A program made the position numbers and the translations under genes. A stretch of 61,286 nt of DNA from Ruegeria faecimaris (GTDB lineage Bacteria; Pseudomonadota; Alphaproteobacteria; Rhodobacterales; Rhodobacteraceae). The notes beneath the pieces are model-generated. The model saw nothing but the letters and a program-made list of their open reading frames with translations. It ran no database searches and had not been told where the DNA came from. Positions 7,421 through 16,400 of the stretch are shown in pieces. The number at the start of each line of letters is the position of its first letter. Positions within the stretch are counted from its first letter, which is position 1. The stretch spans positions 1-61,286 of the forward strand of contig NZ_FXTE01000019.1 in assembly GCF_900182615.1 (NCBI RefSeq), in the 5' to 3' direction.

Positions 7421-10400
7421 TTAGTAGTCGCGCTCGAAAAAGACACCCAATCCCGTTTCCCCTCGCCCGTCAACGGTTCCGCGCATGGTGATATTATCGG
7501 TGACGTCCAGATTGAGGTTCACTTCGGTATTTCCTTCGGTGTTCACGTTAAAGTCGGTATAGAGATTGTCACCCAGATACGCCCCGGCGCCCAAAATTCC
7601 GCCGCTTGACGTTGCTCCGATATCGACTGTGTCGACACCGGTCGACTCCCTCAGACCCTTGGTCGCATCCCCTCCTGCACCGCTGAGCTGCGCCAGCGAA
7701 GCCGCCATCTGGGCAATGACAAAGGGGGACAGCTCAGAGAAACGGTTGCCAAACAACAGCATGGCCAGCGCCTCTTCTGCTGGCCGTTCCGGATCCGAGA
7801 ACACGTTGACTTCGGGGGCGTCCAGCGGCCCGGCGATTTCGATTGTAGCGGTCCCGTCCGAGGTGCTGTTTGAGGATTCAAATTCGATATAGGGTGTCAA
7901 GTCGCCTTGTAGGGTTACGATCCCTTTTGTCAGGGCCAGCCTGCGGCCCAGAATGTCGAAATTGCCTCGGATTAGAGCGATCTGGCCCGAAGGAATGATC
8001 GAGGTTGTTGTACCGCCTATGTACAGCTGTCCGCCGAGTTCGGCATTCACGCCTCGACCTCGGACAAACACGGCCTTGGGGGCGAGCAGAGCGATGTCCA
8101 GCGCAATACGGGAATCGCTTTGGGTGGCATCGTCCTGTTTTACCAAACGAGCACGTTCCCGAGTCCTATAGCTGGCCGCGTTTTCGTTGATATGTTCGAT
8201 CTCTGGTATGGGTGCAGCGCCGACCGCACCCGAGGCGGCGGCGAGATTAATATTGGTTTCCTCGAATGTAATTTGCCCGACTATTGTGCTGTTGCCAGCC
8301 AAAGCTCCGGTCATTGCGATTTGCCCGTTCAGGATCGTCTCGTACAAAAGCTGATCCGTCAGCACGAGACGATTGAGCGTGGTCGTAATTTGCGCATTGA
8401 ACGGAGGCGTCAGGTCAATCGGGCCCGCGACGGTGAAATTACCCCCGGCGCGGGTTCCACCATTTAGGGAGATGTTGGCGCGGTTGTTGGCCAACTCGAC
8501 CGCGCCGCTGATGCCGGTAATGGTCTGACCGGCACCCGGTATCGCCAACGAGGTTCCAGAGGTCGTGATCGACCCGCTGAGCGCCTCAAGCGAGGGTTGG
8601 CCATTCAAGCTAAGGTCGTACCGCGCAGTCCCGTCGATTTGGTTGGGGGTGATGAACAGGTTTGCGATACCGATATTAACCCCGCCTTGCGCATTCAGAT
8701 CGGCGTTTCCTGTGGTTTCATCGAACGTGCCCGAGATTTCGCCGGTGATCTGTGCCGGACCCTGCGCCGAAGAGTTGATGGTCCAGACGCCTGCCTTGCG
8801 CTTTGCGGTCCCATTGGCGGTGATTGTACCTGGAAAGTCTGGGGCGAAACGCTCGACCTTGTTTAGCTCGGCGTCAAAGTCCAAGTCTGCCGATCCGTCA
8901 GAGCCGACAGACCCCGTCAGCGACGCGTATGAACTGTCCGGCCCACGCAAGCTGACTCTTCCTTCAAGGCCTGAAGCTGTTGGCGCGGCGTTGCCTTCCA
9001 ATGTGAGTGGTCCTGACAACGTCTTGGAAATCCTCGCAAGATCGTCCAGCTTTACCGAATAGCTCAGCCCGCCGGTCTCTTTGCTGACCTGACCCGAAGC
9101 GTCTGCGGTCAAGGCGGTGCCCCGCAGTTTGAAGTTTTGGACATTCAGACCCTGATCACTGTTCTCGGCATCGACACGCAGCGTCGTTCGACCTTCGATC
9201 AGTTTGTCGACGAGACTGATGCCAATCTGGACGTCCTGCGCATCGACATCGCCGGCTATGTCGAAGGTCTGGCTGGACAAAGCTCCGTTGCCATTGATAT
9301 CCGCGGTAACCGACCCGGCAAGATCCCGGCCCGCGAGATCCGAAAATAGCGAAAGATCAGGGACAGTCACCTGTGCCTGACCATCAAGAACTAGATTCCC
9401 GGTTGGGTCATCAATCGACGCGCTCACCTGCGCGGTCAGCGCCTGGCCGTTGATCGTGGCGTTGCGTATGTCGATAAGGTCTCCCGTTTTCGCACCATCC
9501 CAGGCGATCACGGTTTTGCCTGCAAGCAGAGGATCGACTTCGGACATACCTGTCTGCAGATCCTGCGTCGTAATGCTGGCCGTGCCATCAAACTCTTGCG
9601 TCTGCAGGGTGCCTTTGCCGTCCATTTGTGCGCTGAGCGACCCGCCCAGCTGCCGCTGGGCCAGCCCGGAGAATACCGAGAGGTCGGGCGCGTTGAGGCT
9701 GGCCTGACCGTCGATTGTCAGATTGCCATCAGGCGTGGTCACTTCGCCACTTGCCTGTGCCTGCGCGGCCTGACTGTTCAGTTTGAACTCGCGTATGGAT
9801 ATTCCATCCGCCCCACGGCGAGCATCCAGAGCGATGGTGGTCTGGCCGGTGATTACGGGGTCGATATCGTTGCGGCCCGTAGACAGGTTGTTGCCCTGAA
9901 CAACAATTTTGCCATCAAAGCTGCCCTCAAGCGGAGAACCCTTGCCCTGAACCTCTGCCGACGCCGACCCTGCCAGTTCCAACTGGGCAAGGCCAGAGAA
10001 CCGGGACAGGTCGGTAGCGTCCAGCGTTGCTTTGCCATCAACAGCCAATCCGCTGGTTAATCCGCTAATCAGCGTGTCCAGGGCCAGAGTGTAATCCGAC
10101 CCGACCAGTTCGAAACCGGACAATGTCAGCGACTGGTCATCACCATACTCAAACTGCCCGTCCAGCGTGATGCGGTCTCCGACGGCTGTGTTCAGGTTCG
10201 GATCGGTCAGATCTATGCCAGTGACGCTGGCCTGCAGATCGCCGTTCACCGTAAATCCAAGGGTCTGATCGAGCACGCCTTGCGCGATAATTTGCATGCT
10301 CTCAAGTTCGGCCTGGGGGGATTTGAACTTATCTGCTGTCAGGCTAAGATCCCAGAGATTGCCGTTCTTCTGATCAAACAAGGTCGAGATCTGCGCGGAC

Positions 10401-11494
10401 TTGATCGTTTTGTCACCACCGCCAACCGGAAGCGTGACCGCCTGTCCCTGCGGCGGGGTAATGCGTCCCTGCAAGGCGGCAAACTGCAATGTGCCACCTT
10501 CGGCAAGGGCCAACTTCCCCTCAAGGTTCAGGGCCTGCGTTGCAAGCTGAAGATCGGACAGGTCCAGCGCCCCTTCGGGCAGGGTCTGACCTTGCACGAA
10601 CAGCCGCGAGTCCGCCCCGAAAAACGGGTCGATGGCAGGGCCGACGAAAGGAGTCAGGTCTCCGTTCAGATCGGCGGTAAATGCTATGCCTTCCGCAGTG
10701 TCGTCAGGGGCCGAACCAAGCCGAACCTGCCCGGCCAGACGCTGCTGCCCGTCACTGCTCAGCCCGATATCGGCGGTGAAATCCGTCAGCGGTCCGGCGC
10801 CTTTTGCCGTCAGCTCGATCGTTGGGCTGTCGGGAATGTTCAAAGCGGTCGAAATAAGCCCGCCGGATGCCTCGGCCACGTTCAGGTCCAGATTGATCTC
10901 GCTTGTCGAGTTGTCGAACCCGGCGGTCAGTGTGATCTCATCTCCGGCACGATCCAACCGCACCACGTCGAGATTGGTGTCCAGCGTTCCATCAGCAAGC
11001 GACAGATTGCCGGTGACGGATAAGTCGGCGGCCACCCCAATCAGCGGCTGCCCCAGCGACAGCTGATCCACGCGGATTTCGCCGATTTCAACTGCGACAG
11101 GCAGCTCGGGCAGCTGGAATGTCTGGGTTTCCGCAGAAGGAGGAGGGGCATCTTTGGTTGTGGTGCCCGGCGCGCGGGCTACGTCGATCTCTTGCGCTGT
11201 CAGCGCATTGACCGAGAACCGCCCCCGTATCAGGGCCAGTCTGTTCCAATCCAGTTCGGCATCTTTGATGGTCAGCCAGACGCCCTCATCATCCGATACC
11301 GTGATCTCTGCGATTGTGGCCCGTGCGCTGAGGGCGCCTTGCAAGCCTTTGACGGTTACGTTCTGATCATCACCGGACAGGGTATCCTGCAGAAACTGCT
11401 CTAGCATACTGCCGCCTTCGTCCTGCGCCAGAACGGGGTACGGCACCCACAGCAGAACAGCAGCCAAAACTGGATATGAGAAACGATGTGTCAA
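7421..11494 (-). CDS. tamB: translocation and assembly module subunit TamB
   Basis: This 1357-residue AsmA-like protein has an N-terminal signal or anchor (residues 1-23, ending VLAQ) and a very long beta-rich body with alternating short hydrophobic strands. Its C-terminal TamB/DUF490 domain ends in an aromatic residue (FERDY), as expected for an outer-membrane partner. TamB spans the periplasm as a hydrophobic groove that moves phospholipids or assists outer membrane protein assembly together with TamA. Residues about 489-812 hold three tandem degenerate repeats of about 109 residues, each with a PDLS-FSGLA-like opening. The gene overlaps the end of tamA by 4 bases, so the two are translationally coupled. 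Confidence 0.93.
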   Translation of the reverse strand: MTHRFSYPVLAAVLLWVPYPVLAQDEGGSMLEQFLQDTLSGDDQNVTVKGLQGALSARATIAEITVSDDEGVWLTIKDAELDWNRLALIRGRFSVNALTAQEIDVARAPGTTTKDAPPPSAETQTFQLPELPVAVEIGEIRVDQLSLGQPLIGVAADLSVTGNLSLADGTLDTNLDVVRLDRAGDEITLTAGFDNSTSEINLDLNVAEASGGLISTALNIPDSPTIELTAKGAGPLTDFTADIGLSSDGQQRLAGQVRLGSAPDDTAEGIAFTADLNGDLTPFVGPAIDPFFGADSRLFVQGQTLPEGALDLSDLQLATQALNLEGKLALAEGGTLQFAALQGRITPPQGQAVTLPVGGGDKTIKSAQISTLFDQKNGNLWDLSLTADKFKSPQAELESMQIIAQGVLDQTLGFTVNGDLQASVTGIDLTDPNLNTAVGDRITLDGQFEYGDDQSLTLSGFELVGSDYTLALDTLISGLTSGLAVDGKATLDATDLSRFSGLAQLELAGSASAEVQGKGSPLEGSFDGKIVVQGNNLSTGRNDIDPVITGQTTIALDARRGADGISIREFKLNSQAAQAQASGEVTTPDGNLTIDGQASLNAPDLSVFSGLAQRQLGGSLSAQMDGKGTLQTQEFDGTASITTQDLQTGMSEVDPLLAGKTVIAWDGAKTGDLIDIRNATINGQALTAQVSASIDDPTGNLVLDGQAQVTVPDLSLFSDLAGRDLAGSVTADINGNGALSSQTFDIAGDVDAQDVQIGISLVDKLIEGRTTLRVDAENSDQGLNVQNFKLRGTALTADASGQVSKETGGLSYSVKLDDLARISKTLSGPLTLEGNAAPTASGLEGRVSLRGPDSSYASLTGSVGSDGSADLDFDAELNKVERFAPDFPGTITANGTAKRKAGVWTINSSAQGPAQITGEISGTFDETTGNADLNAQGGVNIGIANLFITPNQIDGTARYDLSLNGQPSLEALSGSITTSGTSLAIPGAGQTITGISGAVELANNRANISLNGGTRAGGNFTVAGPIDLTPPFNAQITTTLNRLVLTDQLLYETILNGQIAMTGALAGNSTIVGQITFEETNINLAAASGAVGAAPIPEIEHINENAASYRTRERARLVKQDDATQSDSRIALDIALLAPKAVFVRGRGVNAELGGQLYIGGTTTSIIPSGQIALIRGNFDILGRRLALTKGIVTLQGDLTPYIEFESSNSTSDGTATIEIAGPLDAPEVNVFSDPERPAEEALAMLLFGNRFSELSPFVIAQMAASLAQLSGAGGDATKGLRESTGVDTVDIGATSSGGILGAGAYLGDNLYTDFNVNTEGNTEVNLNLDVTDNITMRGTVDGRGETGLGVFFERDY
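9059..10030 (-). repeat. three tandem ~109-residue repeats inside TamB
   Basis: Within tamB, residues 489-597, 598-706 and 707-812 align with each other. Shared landmarks are DLS.FSGLA or DLSLFSDLA near the start, a central G..F or F-DG segment, D(I/V)DP or S(L/V)VD(P/K)L, a hydrophobic T.I..D strand, and a closing G.L..DGQ. At DNA level these correspond to 9704-10030, 9377-9703 and 9059-9376. They probably form successive turns of the beta-taco. Confidence 0.7.
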
Positions 11495-13296
11495 AATGCC
11501 TGACCAATTCCGATGTAAAACTGCAGACCATCTCCGGTGTCGCCCTGAACGGGAAGGGCCAAATCGAGACGCAAGGGGCCAAAACCGCCGAGGTCATATC
11601 TGATCCCAAGCCCGGCGCCGGAATGGCTCTCTGCAGCGCTGCTGACAAAAGAGGACGTGTCGACAACACCATAATCATAAAACCCGACCAGCGATATTGT
11701 CTCGGTGATTTTGCCGCGAACTTCGCCAGATAGACCGAGGAAAGACTTGCCGCCAGCAACCTCATTGCCAACAGGGATGCCGAGGCTCTCATAGGGCTGA
11801 CCGCGCACAGTGCCCGCACCGCCCGAAAAGAACAGGAAATCGGGTGTGACCCCGTCCAAGGCGGGTCCTACAATCGACCCAATCTGGACCCGTCCGGCCA
11901 GCACGAGACGACCTTGCGTCCGCAGACTGGTATAGGCACGCGCGTCCGCAAACATCCTGAGGCCTGTTTCTGTGTCGGACAGGCCGACAAATGGCATCAC
12001 ACGGGCATCCAGGTAATAGCCGCTGGTGGCGCTGACCTTGCTGTCCCTCTCATCCCATTCCGATCGGAACGGCAGGATGAAATAGCGGAACTTACGCCCG
12101 TCGCCATAGGCGTCATCCGCATCCGACCACTGAAACCCGACGGATGCTTCGGCGTATAGGCGGTCTGAAAATGTGCGTCTTGCACCATAGGCCAGTGACG
12201 TCACAGTCACGTTGTAATTATCGGTGTTGCGACGTTCCAGAAGGGCGCTCCAGAACGTGCTGTCATCGGGGCCCAGCCGGTCGGGCTGATCCAGCCGTAG
12301 CCCGATGCGCCCGTCCAGATCCTCGGCCCCGCCAATATTGCGCAACGATGCCTCAAACCGCAGCCGTTGGGCGCGGCGGAACACGTTGCGATGCGTCCAG
12401 GTCGTCGACAGCTCCATCCCGTCGCGCGAGGCCACTTCCAAACCGAAGGTCAGGCGGCGTTTGGGCATGTCTTCAAGATAGACATCGAAATCCAGGGAGC
12501 CATCAGGGTTGGGAGTGTCGTGCTCTTCGATCGAGACAATATTAAACGTGCCGGTGCGGCGAAGCCGGGTTCCGACCTTTTGCACCTGCTGGGGGGAATA
12601 CACCTCTCCGGTTGGGAAGCCGGCGATTTGTTCGACGGACCTGTGGCGAACATCGCTGTCGCCTTTGATGTACATTTTTCCAAAGCTCAGACGCGGTCCC
12701 GGGGCGAGGTCAATGCGGGAATCCAGCTTTGCCTGGGCGTGGCGGGCAATGACTTTCTGGCCGCTGACCTCGGCCTTGGCATGACCAGCGTCACGCCATC
12801 CCTGCACGCCTGCTGACGCGGCTTGCTGAATGGCGCCGGTGGTGGCCAGTTTGCCCGTCGCATAGTCTTCGGGAAGAACCGTTTCGGTCGCGATCGGCCG
12901 GACCACCGCCTGGCCAAATGTGAAGGTTGGGCCGGTTTTAACAGCAATCACGATTTTGTTGATCTGATTGGGCACGTTGAGTGAGCTGAGTTCCGCCGCC
13001 TCTTTCCCGTCCAGTTTAATGCTGACGACGGGACTGAAATAGCCTTCGTCATAAAGGATCTGAACAATGGTGGTATAGTCCGACAGGGCCGCTGACAAAA
13101 GTTCAAGCGGTGTGTCCAGCCCGCGGGATTCTGCGGTTGTCACCGATGCGGTATCTTCGATCCGTTCAACCAGCGCTTTCGGAGCGCCCGGTGCCGTGAG
13201 GACGGTTTCCAATGCGGCCAGCGATGTGGGTAATGTGGCGACGACTATTCCGAACAGACAATTTCTCACAAAGCTGCATTGTCTTATTCGCTGCAT
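11491..13296 (-). CDS. tamA: translocation and assembly module outer membrane protein TamA
   Basis: This 601-residue BamA/TamA-family protein starts with a signal peptide (about residues 1-28, CLFGIVVATLPTSLAALE). POTRA domains follow (about 30-290), and a 16-stranded C-terminal barrel takes up the second half. Recognisable barrel features are GGAGTVRGQPYESLG (the VRGF/Y-type loop-6 motif) and the terminal GIGQAF with a final Phe. It inserts in the outer membrane and works with TamB, whose gene begins within its last codons. The upstream 156-bp gap to the urate oxidase gene should hold the promoter of this two-gene operon. Confidence 0.93.
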   Translation of the reverse strand: MQRIRQCSFVRNCLFGIVVATLPTSLAALETVLTAPGAPKALVERIEDTASVTTAESRGLDTPLELLSAALSDYTTIVQILYDEGYFSPVVSIKLDGKEAAELSSLNVPNQINKIVIAVKTGPTFTFGQAVVRPIATETVLPEDYATGKLATTGAIQQAASAGVQGWRDAGHAKAEVSGQKVIARHAQAKLDSRIDLAPGPRLSFGKMYIKGDSDVRHRSVEQIAGFPTGEVYSPQQVQKVGTRLRRTGTFNIVSIEEHDTPNPDGSLDFDVYLEDMPKRRLTFGLEVASRDGMELSTTWTHRNVFRRAQRLRFEASLRNIGGAEDLDGRIGLRLDQPDRLGPDDSTFWSALLERRNTDNYNVTVTSLAYGARRTFSDRLYAEASVGFQWSDADDAYGDGRKFRYFILPFRSEWDERDSKVSATSGYYLDARVMPFVGLSDTETGLRMFADARAYTSLRTQGRLVLAGRVQIGSIVGPALDGVTPDFLFFSGGAGTVRGQPYESLGIPVGNEVAGGKSFLGLSGEVRGKITETISLVGFYDYGVVDTSSFVSSAAESHSGAGLGIRYDLGGFGPLRLDLALPVQGDTGDGLQFYIGIGQAF

Positions 13297-13452
13297 CTAT
13301 TGGCTCCAGCTGCCCCAACTAGAAATTAACTTCGGCGCCTTTTCGGATGTGGCGGCCCCTTAAGGATAGTTAGAACATCTGTAATCGTGTAGGGGAAGTG
13401 TTTATCGTTTGGCCAAGAAAATTAGCGGAACAAGTGATGGCTCAGTGCCAGT

Positions 13453-14676
13453 TCAAAGGCCAGCATTGCGGAACCAGCGAATGATCGCCGCGCGATCTTC
13501 CGGTTCCATATAGGTGACATTTGCGGGTGGCATGGCGTGACTGACACCGGCCTGCAGGTAAATCTGTTTCGCATTGCGGGCGATGTCACCTTGGGTTTCC
13601 AGAAGAATGCCTTTTGGCGCCCACAGGATGCCGTCCCAAACCGGTTCGCGCGCATGGCACATGGAACAGCGCCCCAGAACGACATCATGTGCCTGTTCGA
13701 ACCCGTCTGCTGCTGCGTATTTCTGTTCAAATGCGGTGAGCGGCTGTGCCTCGGCCTCCTCCAGAGGTTTGTACATAGGCGCGGTGGACAGCCACATGAT
13801 GGCGATGAACAGAAGAGCGGTCACCAGCCAGGTCCAGGTCGGATCACCGGCGCGGGCGTGGCGTGTATTGAAGTAGTGACGAATTGTGACACCCATCAGA
13901 AATACCAGCGCCGCAATGATCCAGTTGTATTGGGTGGCAAAGGCCAGCGGGTAGTGGTTCGAAAGCATCAGGAAAACCACTGGCAAGGTCAGATAGTTGT
14001 TATGAGTCGAACGCAACTTGGCGATCTTGCCGTATTTCGGGTCCGGGGTGCGGCCATTCTTAAGGTCGTCTACGACGATGCGCTGGTTCGGCATGATGAT
14101 GAAGAATACATTCGCTGTCATGATCGTGGCGGTGAATGCGCCCAGATGCAGCATCATCGCGCGCCCGGTGAATATCTGGTTGTACCCCCAGCCCATCACC
14201 ACCAGCAGGACAAACAGCAGCACCATCAGTAATGTTGGGCGCTCACCCAGGCCGGATTTGCACAGGAAGTCGTAGATCAGCCAGCCAATAGTCAACGAGG
14301 CAGCCGAGATCAGAATGCCCTGCCACAGCGCCAGATCGGCCTTTTGCGCATCAATCAGATAAAGCTCTCCACCAACCCAGTAGACGATCATCAACAGCGC
14401 AGCTCCGCTAAGCCAGGTGGCATAGCTTTCCCATTTGAACCAGGTCAGATGATCCGGCATCCGCTCGGGTGCGACGAGGTATTTCTGAATATGGTAAAAG
14501 CCGCCGCCATGTACCTGCCATTCTTCCCCGTCGGCGGGGCCGGGGATATCCCGATTCAGGCCAAGGTCCAGAGCGATGAAGTAAAAGGATGATCCGATCC
14601 AGGCGATAGCAGTGATTACGTGCAGCCAGCGCACAGCAAATGCCATCCAATCCCAGAACACGGCGAATTCAAACAT
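13453..14676 (-). CDS. puuD: membrane-bound urate oxidase (urate hydroxylase) PuuD
   Basis: This 407-residue protein has about eight membrane helices followed by a C-terminal cytochrome c domain with the haem motif CSMCH (337-341) and a likely Met ligand in HAMPPANVT. This is the architecture of PuuD, which oxidises urate to 5-hydroxyisourate and passes electrons to the respiratory chain instead of to O2. It is transcribed divergently from the adjacent LysR gene and lies in the urate and allantoin gene cluster. A GGAGAGA ribosome site precedes the ATG on the minus strand. Length agrees with the family. Confidence 0.93.
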   Translation of the reverse strand: MFEFAVFWDWMAFAVRWLHVITAIAWIGSSFYFIALDLGLNRDIPGPADGEEWQVHGGGFYHIQKYLVAPERMPDHLTWFKWESYATWLSGAALLMIVYWVGGELYLIDAQKADLALWQGILISAASLTIGWLIYDFLCKSGLGERPTLLMVLLFVLLVVMGWGYNQIFTGRAMMLHLGAFTATIMTANVFFIIMPNQRIVVDDLKNGRTPDPKYGKIAKLRSTHNNYLTLPVVFLMLSNHYPLAFATQYNWIIAALVFLMGVTIRHYFNTRHARAGDPTWTWLVTALLFIAIMWLSTAPMYKPLEEAEAQPLTAFEQKYAAADGFEQAHDVVLGRCSMCHAREPVWDGILWAPKGILLETQGDIARNAKQIYLQAGVSHAMPPANVTYMEPEDRAAIIRWFRNAGL

Positions 14677-14772
14677 GAGAGTTCTCTCCAGTAGGTTATA
14701 GTCACCCTAGGCAAACTGGCTTTTCTTCGGTATTCCCGTATATTGTCAAACTGTATCAAAAAAAACGATAAG

Positions 14773-15693
14773 ATGTCCTATCTCGACAATATTCGCACCT
14801 TCGTTCGTGTCTATGATCTGGGCAGCATGTCTGCTGCCGGGAGGGATTTGCGTGTTTCACCGGCGGTGACTTCGGCGCGAATATCACAGCTTGAGGATCA
14901 TTTGGGCGTGCGTCTGTTTCAGAGGACTACACGTAACCTCAGCCCGACCGAGCAGGGACGTGCGTTTTACCCCGGAGCGGTTGCGGTCCTGGATGCCGTA
15001 GATGAAGCCGAGGCGCAGGTTGTTCACCTGACCGAAGCCCCCCGCGGGTCACTGTTCGTAGCCGCGCCTTTGGGCGTCGGGCGCAGGTTATTAGCCCCAC
15101 ATGTGCCGGATTTTCTCTCGGAATACCCCGAAATTGATGTGCGATTGCGCCTGACCGACAGGTCAGTGGACCTGACGACCGAAGGATTGGATCTGGCCTT
15201 TTTCATTGGTCAGCCCGAGGACAGCACCCTGCGTATTCGCAAGATCGCGGATTGCGCGCGGGTTCTGTGTGCCGCACCGGACTATGTAAAACGCAGGGGG
15301 ATGCCGCAAAACGGAGCCGATCTTGTGTCCGACAAGCACGAGTGTCTTAACCTGCGGTATCCCGGCGCTGCGGAGTTTCAGTGGATGCTGGAAACTCCAG
15401 ACGGGCCAAAACGTTATGCCGTGTCGGGCCGGTTTGAATGCGATGACGGAGATGTTTTGACCGATTGGGCGTTGTCAGGGCAGGGGATCGCGATGAAACC
15501 TGTGTTTGAGGCAGCGGAACATCTCAAGGCAGGACGTCTGGTGGTGGTTGCGAAGGAGACACCTCCTGTCTCTGTTCAGATGGCGTGTCTCTATACCCAT
15601 CGACGTCACCAGGATCCCAAGGCGCGTTTGTTCATGGATTTCATGATCGCGCGAATTGGCAAGGTTGTGCAAAACTCGGACATCAACGGTTAG
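14773..15693 (+). CDS. LysR-family transcriptional regulator, probable regulator of urate catabolism
   Basis: This 306-residue LysR protein has an N-terminal HTH (YLDNIRTFVRVYDLGSMSAA, then SARISQLEDHLGVRLFQRTTR) and a substrate-binding domain of the type seen in CrgA/AaeR-like members. A TTG at 14743 would add ten residues, but the ATG at 14773 gives the usual LysR N-terminus and was chosen. It is divergent from puuD and followed by uraH on the opposite strand, so it probably senses urate or a pathway intermediate. The 96-bp gap to puuD is the likely shared control region. The ligand is inferred, not visible. Confidence 0.85.
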   Translation: MSYLDNIRTFVRVYDLGSMSAAGRDLRVSPAVTSARISQLEDHLGVRLFQRTTRNLSPTEQGRAFYPGAVAVLDAVDEAEAQVVHLTEAPRGSLFVAAPLGVGRRLLAPHVPDFLSEYPEIDVRLRLTDRSVDLTTEGLDLAFFIGQPEDSTLRIRKIADCARVLCAAPDYVKRRGMPQNGADLVSDKHECLNLRYPGAAEFQWMLETPDGPKRYAVSGRFECDDGDVLTDWALSGQGIAMKPVFEAAEHLKAGRLVVVAKETPPVSVQMACLYTHRRHQDPKARLFMDFMIARIGKVVQNSDING

Positions 15694-15834
15694 CAAAGGC
15701 TCCCGGCCGCGCGTAAATTTTCTCGAAGAGCTGTAACCGTCACTATCCGCGCCGCGCCCAACAGGTGCGGCGCCCGGCTCAACAGGAGGAGGCCCGGCAG
15801 GGGCGATCGACGGGTGGGAGGTTCGCCCGGTCAG

Positions 15835-16191
15835 TTAGCTGCCACGATACGTGGAGTAGCTGTATGGCGAAAGCAAGAGCGGCACATGATAGTGGGCGTC
15901 TGCTTCAGACATACCAAACCTGATTGGAATCTCATCCAGGAACAGCGGTTCGTCATCCGCCTGGCCAGAGGCGCGCAGATAGTCACCCGCGCTGAAAACA
16001 AGTTCATATTCCCCGGTTTCAAAGTTTGCTTGCGGTAGTATTGGGCTGTCTGTTCGCCCGTCTGCATTGGTCAGCATCTCAGCCAGTTTGTGGCGTCCGT
16101 CCTGGGTAATCGCGTACAGAGCAATTTTCAGCCCCTCTGCGGGACAGCCTTTGGCGGTGTCCAGAACATGGGTTGTCAGGTATCCTGCCAC
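15835..16191 (-). CDS. uraH: 5-hydroxyisourate hydrolase (transthyretin-like)
   Basis: This 118-residue protein has the N-terminal LTTHVLDTAKGCPAEGL motif with the conserved His8, a central Arg-containing strand, and the diagnostic C-terminal YRGS tetrapeptide. It hydrolyses 5-hydroxyisourate, the product of PuuD, to OHCU. The start is GTG at 16191, supported by a strong GAGGAG ribosome site eight bases upstream and by the homologous N-terminus. It is divergent from the puuE-uraD gene, and the 209-bp gap between them should carry promoters for both. Confidence 0.95.
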   Translation of the reverse strand: MAGYLTTHVLDTAKGCPAEGLKIALYAITQDGRHKLAEMLTNADGRTDSPILPQANFETGEYELVFSAGDYLRASGQADDEPLFLDEIPIRFGMSEADAHYHVPLLLSPYSYSTYRGS

Positions 16192-16400
16192 GCGTTTCTC
16201 CTCATATTCCGATCACCGCAACGAGTGGTTGTTGAAAACCGCAAACTGCAATCGAGTATTGTTTGACGCAGTCTGGGGCGAAACCCGAGACTTTGGGAAT
16301 GCCGAAAGAAAAGGAAACAGCGTTCGGATTGATTTGATAATACTGCTTCCAATTCTGCGGTAAAGCGTAGGTAGTGTAACACAACTGAGACGGAACATTC
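16192..16400. promoter_or_regulatory. divergent promoter region of uraH and puuE-uraD
   Basis: This 209-bp non-coding stretch separates two oppositely transcribed ureide genes and is more AT-rich than its flanks. It must contain both promoters and probably the operator for the pathway regulator. I could not pick out a convincing symmetric site. Confidence 0.5.
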
